From assembly GCA_003013855.2 (NCBI GenBank), contig ML058408.1, forward strand, positions 5,984,356 through 6,048,355: 64,000 bases of DNA. Direction: 5' to 3'. This DNA is from Liriodendron chinense (taxonomy: Eukaryota > Streptophyta > Magnoliopsida > Magnoliales > Magnoliaceae). Numbering within the stretch: position 1 is the first letter of the stretch; each line of letters opens with the position of its first letter. A model generated the notes under the pieces. The model did no database searches. It had not been told where the DNA came from and was given only the letters and a program-made list of their open reading frames with translations. This document shows, piece after piece, positions 45,788-57,375 of the stretch. A program made the position numbers and the translations under genes.

Positions 45788-46448
45788 TCTCCCTTTTATT
45801 CTTTTGTAGTTATCTATGACTTTATCTTATTAAGATCTCCCAAATTAATAATATGTCTTATTAAAGATCCTTTAAGAATCTTTGTTAAATAAAGGCATCG
45901 AAGAATGAAACTAAATTCATGTGAAAGATATGCATCTCTTAAAAATCTCTAAGCATAATTCAACACGTGGAGCCCAATGGACGGTAGGACCAACAAATTG
46001 GCTTTTGGGGGCCACATCATTGCATGCTTCTTTTTATCGTTCATGCTTGCATTATTTGTCACCGGTTGTAAAGAATTCGTTCATGAGTTGATAGAAAATA
46101 GCAACCTACCTTTATAATGTGTCTTCCTTGTTGGACATAGTTGATGGTAAAGGCTCACATGTCGAATCAACACTACTTGTGTTGAATGATGCTGTAGATC
46201 ACACTGCCTCTTCTTTCTAGTGCTGTCCATATTTTAGGCATAAACTCCCACTTTTAGTAATGGAGTTGTGAGTATACTAGCTTCTTGTGATGTGGTGTTG
46301 CCTATGTCACTGTTGGACTCCGATTTATGCACTTTGATCGCCGTTGAGATAGGACCAACATGTCCATCTCAACTTTGACATATATTATAGAATGCGCCAA
46401 TCCGACCTTTTGAGTTGTTCATCGCCTCCTAGATGTATGTTTTTTTAA
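45788..46448. other. Intron sequence, nothing clearly recognised
   Basis: About 660 bp between the old hAT and the first recognisable copia motif. It may include decayed copia pol, but no motif is secure. Confidence 0.4.
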
Positions 46449-47330
46449 GTGGCTGCATACGGTATTTCCATTGTGAGTTTCTATGTGGATGTTTTGGTTG
46501 TTATTGGTGATGATGCTAGTACAATTTCTGAGTCAAAACTCTTGAGTGAAGTTTCTGACATCAAAGATTTGGGATTGTTAAAATACTTTCGCGGAATTGA
46601 AGTCTCTCATTTTAAGAAGGCAATGTTTTGTCTCAATGAAAATATGCTCTTGATTTATTGACTTCAACCTCTAATCGTGGTGTTAAATCTATCGATTCTC
46701 TGTTAGAGGTTAATATGAAGCTTCAGGCTGATGATGGGAAACTTTTTGATGATCCTCATATGTATCAGTGTTTGGTTGGTTTGTTGATATATTTATTATT
46801 ACTTGTCCAAATCTATTTCATGTAGTGAGTTTGGATGCCTTATATGCTCTTTGATCTTGTCACCTTGATGCAGTTTGTTGCAACTTACGTTGCATTAGGT
46901 CTTTTCCAGGACGTCTACTTCAGCTGTCACAATAATCTTGATATTAAGGCTATTCTGATGCAGATTGGGAAGGTTAGCTAGATGATCGATATTTATGAGG
47001 GATTTTGTACTTTTTTCGGAGGCAATCTCGTTATTTGGAAGACTAAAAAGAGAGTTGTTGCACAATCTAGTGCTGGGGCTGAGTACTGTGCTATGATGAA
47101 TTCCGCATGTGAAATTCTGTGGTTAAAAAATATGTTGCTGAATTGAGTTTTCTATTGAAGACTCTTGTGCCTATGTATGGTGACAATCAAGTTACAATTC
47201 ATATAGCTTCTAAACCTGTATTTCATGGTGGATAAAACACATTGAAGTTGATTGACACTTTATCCATTAGAAGGTTGCTATTGGCATTGTTTCTGTCAAA
47301 TAACCACTTGCTCTAAAAGCTTGAGCCATT
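46449..47330 (+). pseudogene. Ty1/copia pol remnant: RT and RNase H
   Basis: RT text IVSFYVDVLVVIGDDAS (catalytic YVDD altered to YVDV), DIKDLGLLKYFRGIEV, then in other frames RNase H text (NLVIWKTKKR, VVAQSSAGAEYCAMM, KHIEVD, KVAIGIVSVK). Many stops. This is the 3' end of a copia element, joined to its LTR by the segment holding the SINE-like repeat. Confidence 0.82.
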
Positions 47331-47600
47331 AGAGGATGGTGTAACAATGTATATCAAGGGTTTTTAACATTCCCCTGCACGGGAGCATACTAGGCAAGGG
47401 TGGAAGGACACTCACTCACACCATAAATAATGCTCCCCCCCCCCGTGGGAGAATATATTTCAGAGGCCTATTAGCTACTCCTGGGATTTGAACACATGAC
47501 CTTCCTCTCTGATACCATGTCAAATAACCACTTGCTCTAAAAGCTTGAGCCATTAGAGGATGGTGTAACAATGTATATTGAGGGACTTTAACATTATCTA
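47297..47600 (-). mobile_element. tRNA-derived SINE with duplicated head
   Basis: The minus strand has an A-box-like TGGCTCAAGCTTTTAGAGC (about 47537-47555), then 'ATGGTATCAGAGAGG' and the B box GTGTTCAAATCCC (about 47486-47498). The first 70 bp of this SINE ('ccacttgctctaaaagcttgagccattagaggatgg' text) occur twice, at about 47298-47370 and 47521-47593. It lies inside the copia remnant. Confidence 0.55.
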
Positions 47601-47713
47601 CTCCATTTGTTTCATCTACTGTGCAACTTGCGGGTACATTGACGAAGGCTCTTATCGTCGAAGTTGGACAGCATATTCTTGGCAAGCAGGGCATGATTAA
47701 TATCTATTCCTTA

Positions 47714-47726
47714 GCTTGAGGGTGAG
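47714..47726 (+). promoter_or_regulatory. Copia polypurine tract
   Basis: GCTTGAGGGTGAG directly before the LTR start TGTAGATATTT, the usual copia arrangement. Confidence 0.6.
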
Positions 47727-48100
47727 TGTAGATATTTCTGGACCATAGGCGCTTTCTCTGAACCTTGAGCCCTCTCTCTGGACCATGGGCCATCTCATAT
47801 TCTCCTCTCATTTCGCTTATTATTTTTTCTTTTGCTTTTTCCCTTACTTGCCCTTGGTTCTGAGGGTATTTTATGTAATTTGGCACATCACTCAATATAA
47901 ATAAGAAGGGGACGGGCCCCCTCTCTCTGACAGCTAACAAGTGGGAAAGATTGCTGATTTCTTCTTTTCAATTTCTGTGAGAGATGATGGCGCACTATAC
48001 CATTTTGCTGTTGATGCACTGGAAGACCTGATTCACTGATTCTTTGTCTGAGATTTTGTATGATGACTTGAAAATCACACATCGGAACCTTCGTTCACCA
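47727..48100 (+). mobile_element. Copia 3' LTR (about 374 bp)
   Basis: Starts TGTAGATATTTCTGG after the polypurine tract and ends TTCACCA. TATAAATA at 47896-47903 serves as TATA box. No 5' LTR is present, so no duplication could be tested. Confidence 0.6.
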
Positions 48101-49700
48101 GGTCTCCTCCCATAATCTGACCTTATTATCTTGTTCTATTTTTTTAATATGAAATTACTGATGCATAATTGCTTAGCCCATGAAATTGCTCTCCATGTTT
48201 GTGATCCTTTACTTCTAGAACCAGCACTATATCCAAAAGATTTTGTTCCAAGCTGTATGCAGTGATAAGCTCTTTTTAAAAGGGAGTCTTCCTCACTGCC
48301 CAGCCACTGCTACCATTTTCCGAGGAAAGCGATGTTGCAAGTTCTCACAGTTTGAAGACCACCCTCTTCTAAAGGCTTCATACATCCTTCCAAGTCATTA
48401 GACGGAATTTATGAGAATCTTCTGAGTTGCCCCACTGAAATTTCCTCTGAATTTCTTCAGTTTTTTTGGCCACCTTTACCAGACATCTTAGAAGCACATC
48501 TGATAAATAGGTAAATAGGCCAGCATTGATTTGAAGAGAGTGATCCGGCCACCCAGAGATAGGAGCTTACCCTTCCATGTGGATAGCTTATGAATGAACG
48601 TGTCGATTACTGGATCCCAGCTTTCCTTTTTGCTGCTGCCTTGGAAAATGGGAAAGTTTTACTGGAAGCTTGCTGACCTTACATCCCAAAATACGATTGA
48701 TCTTACTCATTACCTTATCTTCCATGTTGATTCCAATGACATTGCTCTTTGAAAGATTCACTGTTAGCTTGATACGATTTCAAAACATAACTGAATATCT
48801 CTAAATCTGCGAGCTTCGCAGCTAGAGCCATCCCCAAAGCATCATATCATCAGCAAATAAAACAAGAGTGATGTGAACACTGCTCAAGCCACCTTGCATA
48901 CCTTTAATGAGCTTGATGGATAACCTTGCTCAACATTCTTGAAAGAGCTTACCTGATCATGAAGAGGAGGTGACAGCTCCTTGTCTTAGTGCATGAAAGC
49001 CCTTTGGGGTCCCATTTATAACTGCAGAGAACCATGGAGATGAGATGCAGCCTCTGATCCAAGGCTGCCACCTTCACCCAAAGTCCATATGATTCGGGAT
49101 ATACAGATTTACTTTGAGAAACCTCTTCCTTCATTTCACTTATAGTCTTGGATCATCTCATTTGTGATAAAAGGGCCAGCTACTACCCATCTGCTTGAGA
49201 TAAATGTGCTTTGAGATTCTGAGATGATGGCTTTTGTCAACTTTTGCAGCCTTCTAGCTATTACTTTCTAAATAATCTGGTAACAGCTGCTGGTAGGACT
49301 GGTCTGTCAGAACTCTGTGACGCTCTCCGCACCCTCTTTCTTGGGAATAAAAGAGATAATTGCTTTTGTCAACTTTTACGTCCTTCTAGCTATTACTTTG
49401 TAAATAATCTTGTAACAGCTGCTGCTAGGACTGATCGGTCGGAACTCTGTGATGCTCTCCGCACCCTCTTTCTTGGGAATAAAAGAAATAATTACTTTTG
49501 TCAACTTTTACGGCCTTTTAGCTATTACTTTCTCAATAATCTTGTAACAGCTGCTGCTAAGACTGACTCGCAGGAATTCTGTGACGCTCTCCACACCCTC
49601 TTTCTTGGGAATAAAAGAGATGAAAGAGGAGCCTACTGCCTTGCATATATTATCTTGATCATGGAATTCTTTACAACCAATAATCAATCTTCTTTAAAAA
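48101..49700 (-). pseudogene. L1-type LINE reverse transcriptase, minus strand
   Basis: Reading leftwards: FIPKKEGAESVTEF, KVIARRLQKLTKAIISESQS, ISSR, then the catalytic LVLFADDMML (about 48842-48875), WDPVIDTFIHKLSTWKGK, LLSLGGRITL, LPIYQM, and a late EEGGLQTVRTCNIAFLGKW block. Numerous stops. The FADD box is intact. The first RT block is triplicated (49231-49626). The 5' and 3' ends were not found. Confidence 0.8.
49231..49626. repeat. Three tandem 132-bp units within the LINE RT
   Basis: Units start CTTTTGTCAACTTTT at 49231, 49363 and 49495, with exactly 132-bp spacing. Each covers the LINE text from PKKEGAESVTEF to VIARRLQKL. Because 132 is a multiple of three, an open frame of 179 codons (49244-49783) appears on the plus strand with a threefold repeated peptide. 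That frame is an artefact of the opposite strand, not a protein I would call. Confidence 0.92.
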
Positions 49701-50767
49701 TATTCTTCTATTCAACAATCTACTCCAAATGTTTCATGGTTTGGCATGTGGTGCTTGGATATCGCTTTGGTGGAGCTGTTTGAAGATCTATTCTCCATAG
49801 CTGATAATAGAGGAGCTACAGTGCATGATATTTTCCTGCAATCGGGGCGTGGGACTGTGTAGTGTCCTTCTTTAGAGCAGAATCTTGAGGAAAAAATTGG
49901 CAGTCTTGCTCATTTGCTGGCTCCATTGCAGGGTTTTTATATCGCCTGGTTAGGTTCTGGTAGAAGGATATGTGAGTTGGACAAAAATGGCTAGTTCATG
50001 GTCAAATCCTTGGCTTGCTCGTTGGTGGGGTGTTCCTCTGCTCAGTGCAGGATTTCTCAAGGATTTGGGCAGCAGCAGTCCTCTTGAGTGTGACTGTGTG
50101 AGGGCCGTTGCCTGGTCATTTGCCTAAATAAGATCCCCTCTATCAATCACCTTAAGAGCAGAGGGATGGCGATAGCAAACAGGTTTCTTATGTTACAAAA
50201 ATGAAGAATCTGTCAACCATCTTTTAGTTCATTGCTTTTGTATGAAGGATGATTGGTAGCTGTGATTTTCAAGTTTGGAATGATATGGACATTTCCTGAG
50301 TCAGTTCAGGAGATGATTGAAAGCTGGTTGGCTGCAGCATGGGTTCCTATTTGTTAGCTTCTTTGTGGTATGGTTGCATACGCTGCAATGCGGTCTATAT
50401 GGCTGGAGAGAAATAGTAGAATCTTGAATGGTAAGGCACTGTCTATGCATTTTCTGGCTGAGAAGATCTTTAGTCTCCTTCTTTCATAGGCTAAGGTGGA
50501 TCCCAAATTTAAGGGTCTGTCCGCGACAATGATGCAAGCTTGTTGGAATTACACCACCCCTGTGGCACTTGAAGGTTAATTTCTATGGGTGCTCATGGTG
50601 TAATCCCAGGTCCTCTGGCATCAGAGGCATATTGCTGGATGGCAGAAGTGAGATTGTATTGGAGTTCTCTGGACCTATTGGGTCTATAGACTCTAACAAA
50701 GCTGAATGTCACCGGCTTAGAGGCTTCGCCATGACTTCGCCAATTTTTGGTCTTCTTTGTACATTGT
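49701..50767 (+). pseudogene. L1-type LINE 3' part, first half (zf-RVT and start of RNase H)
   Basis: Frames read LFEDLFSIADNRGATVHDIF, NEESVNHLLVHC (zf-RVT) and NFYGCSWCNPRSSGIRGIL with IDSNKAE, the start of the LINE RNase H domain. The domain breaks off near 50767 and appears to continue at 58290. Confidence 0.72.
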
Positions 50768-50793
50768 GACTCAGGACAATGGACCAATCAATA

Positions 50794-52011
50794 TGATGCG
50801 GAATAAAACTAATGTGGAGATGTATAACAATGAATAATTAGATTAAATCTACGCAAATCACATGTGCGGAATTCCAAATAAGGAATAAACCATGCACCAC
50901 AACCATAAACTACAAGCAAACAGTAAAGGAACTATAAAATCTCAAAGTCCGTGACCTATTGAAGATAGAACCTCCATGTCCAAGCATAGGGTTAATCCTA
51001 CAATTCAAGGATGGAGCTCTAGAGTTCTAAGGTATGGCTGAAAATCAGGGATTGATGTTGATTAGGGTTAGGGTTAGGGTTTGGATAATTTGGGAATTGG
51101 AGATTTAGGGTTTTAGGCTATGGGAAAGGGAAAATTCGGATTTGAGAAACGGCGTGGGATTAGGTTAGGTTTGATGAAAACGGATAGGAAAAGGTTAGAG
51201 TTTTGGGTAAAACTAAGAAAAAAGGGGTTGTGGCCCTATTTCAAATGAAATTTGGGTCAAGCGATGTAGGATTTCGGCTTTGGATACAAAGAAAAATCAA
51301 AACTTCTCTAATTCGGATGAAAAGAATAATTACTTGGATTTTGTAGAGAAGAAGAGAAGAAAGATAGAAGAGAGAGAAAGTTAGGGTGTGAGAAGAATAC
51401 TTTGTAGGGGATGAGAAGAGAGAGAAGTTTGTGGATTCACACCATGTAGTAGCCTTGGATTCACCAAGGAAGGATTCACACCTATGCAATCTCAAAGAAG
51501 ATTCAAAGAGAAAGAGAAAACTTGTATTTTATTCAATGCTTCATAAAAAAAAAAAAACAAAGGGTGGGGGGAATGTGAGGCTTTATAGCCTTTTTGGGCT
51601 ATAAAGACCAAAATTCCCCTTCAGTTCTTTATGTTTCCAATTATGTCCTATATAAAAAATAATGCAACAAACCTCAAAATAAAAGCAAATAATGTAATCC
51701 AGTCCACCAAAATAACAAAATAAAGTAAATCCTAAAATCTATGATGTCCCATGATGATGATGGCCCACGATCAACGGTCCGATCAAGTCCTCCATGCGAT
51801 CCAACGGCCCAATCGTCATGTCCATCAAATCTAACGGTCCAAATGTCCTCCTCTCGCAGCCCACATGCATCTTCCCAATGTAGGGTCTTCTAGATGCATG
51901 TACATGCCATGTCAGGTCTTTAAAACAAGTACTCTCCAAGCCACAGAGAGACTGGGGCCCGCCTCCTCCTCTGATATGTGCATAGAGGCACACGTGATGT
52001 GATGTCCCCAT
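50794..52011 (-). mobile_element. Chromovirus-like LTR, minus orientation, boundaries uncertain
   Basis: Starts TGATGCGGAATAAAAC, like the chromovirus LTR start TGATGCAGGATGACC. It shows the same order of landmarks: AGAAGAAAGA-rich stretch, 'ttttattcaatgcttcataaa', then 'cccaatgtagggtcttct' (compare 45113-45127). It is diverged from the LTRs at 38287/44260. A short GGGTTA run is at 51063-51085. It interrupts the LINE; no duplication was found. Confidence 0.45.
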
Positions 52012-52012
52012 C

Positions 52013-52020
52013 ACTATGAC
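52013..52020. repeat. hAT copy 2 target duplication ACTATGAC (left)
   Basis: Matches 57849-57856 exactly. The preceding C also matches, so a 9-bp reading (CACTATGAC) is possible, but hAT elements make 8 bp. Confidence 0.88.
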
Positions 52021-52763
52021 CAAGGTGTCCCGTATCGGTTTCGGTGGGCGTAACGGTGCCCATCGTTTCCGATACGGATACGGGCCGTATCGGCCGATAC
52101 GGCCCCGTATCGGCCGATACGCCCCCCGTAACGGTCAACTTTTTTTTTTTTGCCAAAAAATTTTAAAAAAATATGGATTAAATCCAGAAAATTCCAAACA
52201 TCCCAAATATGCATTCATTTATAATTTTGAACATGTTTATGGTGGTGAAGCGGTCTACTCTTTGGTGAAAAAGCTGTATCGGGCTGTCTGGTGAATTTAT
52301 GAAGCTAATAACCTGGAATTAACTGCAGAACTTATAAATTCAAATTTCTAACTGTCTAATACCAATAATATGTATATTAGAATAAATGTAACATCAAAGT
52401 ATTTCAATTTTCACATGTACTATTATTTTTTTATAATTTACTTTATATTATTTACAATTTATTTACATACCTGAGGAGTGAGGAGTGAGGACTTGCAAAA
52501 AATAATGTATTAAGACTTCTCTTATCTTGAATCTATGACCGACTCTTGTCCTGCCAATTGAACATTCTAAAGTAGAAAAAAAAATTAGTAATACCTGATA
52601 TACTCCCCTGCAAGCATGTTGATTAAAGATTACTTGACTGGTTGTCACTTGTCAGGGGAGTTATTTTAAACACAAGTTCAACAATGTAAAGTGTGTGTTT
52701 TTTTGGTGAATGTATGACCATGTAGGTAATGGAAAAGAGTCAAAAGACTCACCAAATCGGAAC

Positions 52764-53407
52764 TCACCACCAAAATGAAAACCTGCTTTGTTGTGGTTGC
52801 TCAACCTCCACGTCGTCGTCGTCATCATCATCGGGTTGTTGCGGTCTTGTTGTTGCATATCCATAATATTCAGTGCCAGAGGGAAAGATCAGGTCAACGA
52901 AACCTGATGATGACTGATCCTGACTAGGCAAAGATTCTGACCCTGAGTGAGGATATCTACTAGTGCCCGTCGAATAGGCGTGCCCATACTGGTACTCGTA
53001 TTCAGGGCCAGGCTGTTGAGATTGAGATGAATAACTTGGATTTGGTTCATATGGTATATGTGGAACAGCGTCAGGAGGACTACTCCAACATGAAAGTGGC
53101 GGAACAGGTTCCCTATAATCCCATTGGTTGTAAGAATACCCATAATTCCTCGGATCATAGCCATACGCATGCTGATGTTCCAGATCTATCGGTGTAGATT
53201 GCGGTGCAGGAGCAGGACCTGCAGGTGCACTACTGGAGCCAGGCTCTTGCTGGCTGTATCGTGACTCAGTACACTCATAAGTTCGACCCCCTCGGCCCCG
53301 CCTGCTTCGTCGAAGTTCATCAGCCTCGCGATCCGTAGACGGCTGTATGGTATCAGTAGCCCTGGTGGGTTGAGCAATGCCAGAAGTGGGAGGACCAGCA
53401 TTAGGTG

Positions 53408-53441
<34 letters not shown>

Positions 53442-55877
53442 TGTTTCAGTATCGCTAGAGCTCGCACTCTTCTGCTGAGTTTGCATAAAATCCGCCCCCC
53501 TTTCTGGGTCCAACACAAATGCACGACTCTCTTGCTGTGCCCTGCGTATTTCTGGGTCTTCAACTTCTATTTCTTCACTATCATCTTCTATTTCTTTTTC
53601 CCTTACTTCCAACCAAGGTAGAAGTGGGTCATCCTCATCATAAATATTTTCCAAGTTTATTGGACAATAATCCCCATCACCGGCATTACTGATATGCCTC
53701 CTTGAATGCATGCGCATTCTTAGCCTCATGTTGTAATGCATAAAGACAAGTCTATCTAACGTCCTAGTCTGAATTCTATTTCTATTCTTCGTATGAATAA
53801 GTGCAAAACAACTCCAATTTCTTTCGCAACTAGAGGAAGACGTTGTTTGGCTCAAAATCCTTACCGCAATTTTTTGGAGAGCCGGTGTAGTCTCTCCGAA
53901 ATTTATCCACCAGTCGGCGGGGTGCAACTTAAGTACTGCATGTTGTGCAAGAGTATCTCCAAAGCTACCCTGGCGAGTTCCAAATATATCCAATTCATTC
54001 AAAGCCTTTATTTGTACATCTAAGTCAGGCTCTAATCTCTTTATCACGTTCTTTAATCCAATACGAATCTCATCATCCATAACAAATGATTGGGCATATC
54101 TATACCTAGGATTTAGGTAATAACCTGCTGCATGAATATCGTGGTGGAGCTGCTTTGTCCATCTTTTATCGATCAAATTCCAGTAAGCTCGCCAGCTTGA
54201 ACAATCACGTTGAATTGCCAACTTCGCTTTATCCATGGCGTCGTAGAGGAAGCCCATCGTAGGTGCTTCATCGGTTTCAACAAGACGAAGTACCCTCATC
54301 AGTGGTTCCATCACCTTTAAAATTTTCTTAACCCTCTTCCAATATTTGTTGTCTCTTATGGTGTTTACAACATCAACCGGCGTCCCTGATGTCTTCTTCC
54401 CATATTTTGTGTTGAGCCATTGTTGGGAAGCAAACATTTCACTCAACTCTCCCCTATGCTGATACAAACTCTCTAAAGCTATAAAGTTTGTTGCAAATCT
54501 AGTCGCCGCTGGCCTAAGCAACTCTCGTCCCTTCGTGAACTTCCTCATTATTGCAACTAGGTGATTATGGTTGTAAATAAATGTTGTCACTTCTTTTGCT
54601 TTTTCAACCATTTCTTTGACATTCTTTCTCTTTCCAATATCTTCCAATATAAGATCAATACAATGTGTAGCACACGGTGACCAAAATATATGTGTTCTCT
54701 TTAGCATCAACAAATTTCCTGCAGACTTATATGTTGCTTCATTATCTGTCACAATCTGCACCACATTCTCCTCCCCAATCTCATCCACTACTTTATCCAT
54801 CAAGCTAAAAATATATTCAGCATTTTTTATTTCATCCGAGGCATCAATTGACTTGTGGTACACTGTTCCCAAGTGGCAATACACCATGAAGTTGATCATG
54901 CTGCGTCTTGTTGGGCCAGTCCAACCATCACACATGATCGTGCATCCTCTGGCCTGCCATATGGGTTTAAAGGTATTTACGTATGCCTTTGTATCTGCAT
55001 ACTCTGCGTCTGTCCATTTTTCCCTAATCTCCTTGGCTGTGGGAGCTTTAATTCCTTCACCTGCTTCTGCTGCTGCATCAATTACCACCTGCCAATATGG
55101 AGAGTTTGCCGCATTAGGGGGTATGTTGGCATGTATAAATAACTTTGCTGCTGCCCTACCCAGTTTCTCAACAGAAGTTCTACTCCACATTTGTTTTATC
55201 TTCTTTTGTTTACTAGATTCTTTCCTAAAGAGGATCGGATCAACAGAGGGTCTCCTAGGCACATCTTCTTCTTCCACATCTACATCTATAGGATGACGAG
55301 CTACATGTGAAGATGTGCCCCGCCGGCTGCTAAACATACGCCTTAATCCACCAAACATACTCCCTCCAACCCCAGCTGTACTTCCCGTTGGGGCTGCAGT
55401 TGTACTCCCCTGGCCACTCCCACTCCCACTCGCACTTGAACCAAACGTGCGTCGACGTTCTTCCTCTTCACGAGCATAGCGCACGCTTTCTCTCCTAGCT
55501 ATAGTCATTTCTCGATCAGAATCTTCCTCAGAATCAATGATGTCTTCGCCACGAACGCCCATATATTCTGTACCAAACACCTCTTGTCGGGCCGCATCAA
55601 GGATATCATCTTTCTTTTTCTGCACAGCAGCTCGTTTCCCCTTTGACTCTTCTAAATTGGCTTGCATCAGTATCATTATCTCTTTGGGAACTTTGGTGCA
55701 TCCTGCAACTTGACCCTTTCGATGTGCCAAATGTTGTTTAAGTCGCGTAATTCCACCATTTATTACTCTATCACAATAGTTGCATTTTATTTGGTGCCTT
55801 CCACCACCTACCCTCTGACAATGTTCCCATCCAATATCCTCATTTGCAGTTCCACTTCCAGTTCCAGTCCTAGACAT
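52764..55877 (-). CDS. hAT transposase, intact 1037-residue frame
   Basis: Cuts and pastes the element in the nucleus. Visible parts: BED-type zinc finger (Cys32, Cys35, His49, His52); a Ser/Gly-rich linker (about 145-190); DUF659/RNase H-like core with CDGWT (Asp317) and VTDNEATYK (Asp378); the CxxH pair Cys402/His405; the hAT C-terminal dimerisation region with SSSSCERNWS (Glu685, Trp688); an acidic run of about 11 Asp (813-823); and an Arg/Gly then Tyr/Ser/Pro/Gln-rich tail ending FSFWW. The three catalytic acids are all present, unlike copy 1. The start is the first ATG in frame, followed shortly by the BED finger. One exon; no frame break was found. Whether it is expressed cannot be told. 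Confidence 0.93.
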
Positions 55878-56159
55878 TTTTTAATTAGAGATGGCTTATG
55901 TGATGTGGCTATGTCACTTAGATACTGAGTCTAAGAGTGAAATACTTAGATTTTAAAATTTATAAATGTAATTGTAAATCTTAAATACAGATAATGAAAT
56001 CAAGTACTAACTACTAAATTCAAATACTAAAGTAACTAAACCCTATGGGCTACAGCCTACAAAGTACAACTACGAAGCTCCAAAGTCCAAAACGGCAAAA
56101 CCTGTCGAAAAAATAAAAATATAAACATACATTAGTCATTACTCATTAATCTGTAAATA

Positions 56160-57375
56160 TGATTCTCCATGTTTTTGAAAAAAAATGATTTTCTCTAATT
56201 TTTAAAATTATTCCGAAATTTAAACAAATACAAAAAAAATAACAAACCATATGCATAATCTGTAAAATGCACATGATTATGTTCTATTATAAGTAACACA
56301 TGTTATCCAACCTTTAAACTAGAATTTTTTTTTGAAAATATTAATTTTCCCTAATTTTTAAAAATATTCCGAAATTAAAAAAATACAAAAAAATTAGCAA
56401 ACCATGTGCATAATCTGTAAAATGCACACGATTATGTTCTATTATAAGTAACACATGTCATCCAACCTTTAAATCAGAATTTTTTTTTGAAAATATTAAT
56501 TTTCTCTAATTTTTAAAATTATTCCGAAATTATAAAAATACAAAAAAAATAGCAAACCATGTGCATAATCTGTAAAATGCACATGATTATGTTCTATTAT
56601 AAGTGACACATGTCATCCAACCTTTACATCAGAATTTTTTTTTGAAAATATTAATTTTCTCTAATTTTTAAAATTATTCCGAAATTAAAAAAATACAAAA
56701 AAAATAGCAAACCATGTGCATAATCTGTAAAATGCACACGATTATGTTCTATTATAAGTAACACATGTCATCCAACCTTTAAATCAGAATTTTTTTTTTA
56801 AATATTAATTTTCCCTAATTTTTAAAATTATTCCGAAATTATAAAAATACAAAAAAAATAGCAAACCATGTGCATAATCTGTAAAATGCACATGATTATG
56901 TTCTATTATAAGTGACACATGTCATCCAACCTTTACATCAGAATTTTTTTTTGAAAATATTAATTTTCCCTAATTTTTAAAATTATTCCGAAATTAAAAA
57001 AATACAAAAAAAATAGCAAACCATGTGCATAATCTGTAAAGTGCACATGATTATGTTCTATTATAAGTAACACATATTATCCAACCTTTAAACCAGAATT
57101 TTTTTTTGAAAAAAATGATTTTTCCTAATTTTTAAATTTATTCCGAAATTATTCCGAAATTAAAAAAATACAAAAAAAATAGCAAATCATGTGCATAATC
57201 TGTAAAATGCACATGATTGTGTCCTACTATAAGTAACACATGTTATCCAACCATTAAACCAGAAAAAAAAAAAAAAAAACATGATTTTTACTAATTTTTA
57301 ATATTAATCCGAAAATAGACCGAAATTAAAAAAAATATAAAAAAAATATAAAAATCAGTTGCATAATCTTGAAAT
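56160..57375. repeat. Tandem array of 155-bp units, hAT copy 2
   Basis: Seven units and one degenerate unit, marked by TGCATAATCTGTAAAATGC at 56252, 56407, 56562, 56717, 56871, 57026 and 57192 and a variant at 57360. Five consecutive spacings are 154-155 bp. It lies upstream of the transposase start, as in copy 1, which has one unit fewer. Confidence 0.93.

Noticed and set aside
49244..49783. 179-codon open frame with a threefold repeated peptide
   Set aside because: It is the complement of a LINE reverse-transcriptase block triplicated in units of 132 bp. The minus-strand text is clearly LINE RT, so the plus frame is an artefact.
51063..51085. Telomere-like GGGTTAGGGTTAGGG run
   Set aside because: Only three units, of the GGGTTA rather than the usual plant GGGTTTA type, inside an LTR-like A/G-rich stretch. 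Too short for an interstitial telomere array.
53370..53621. Frame with a run of Ile inside hAT copy 2
   Set aside because: It is the complementary reading of the Asp-coding GAT repeat of the transposase.
54616..55296. Open frame of 226 codons on the plus strand within hAT copy 2
   Set aside because: It is the antisense of the conserved DUF659-containing transposase; the minus-strand protein explains the openness.
56160..57375. CRISPR-like array
   Set aside because: Units of 155 bp are contiguous repeats without spacers, in a plant transposon.
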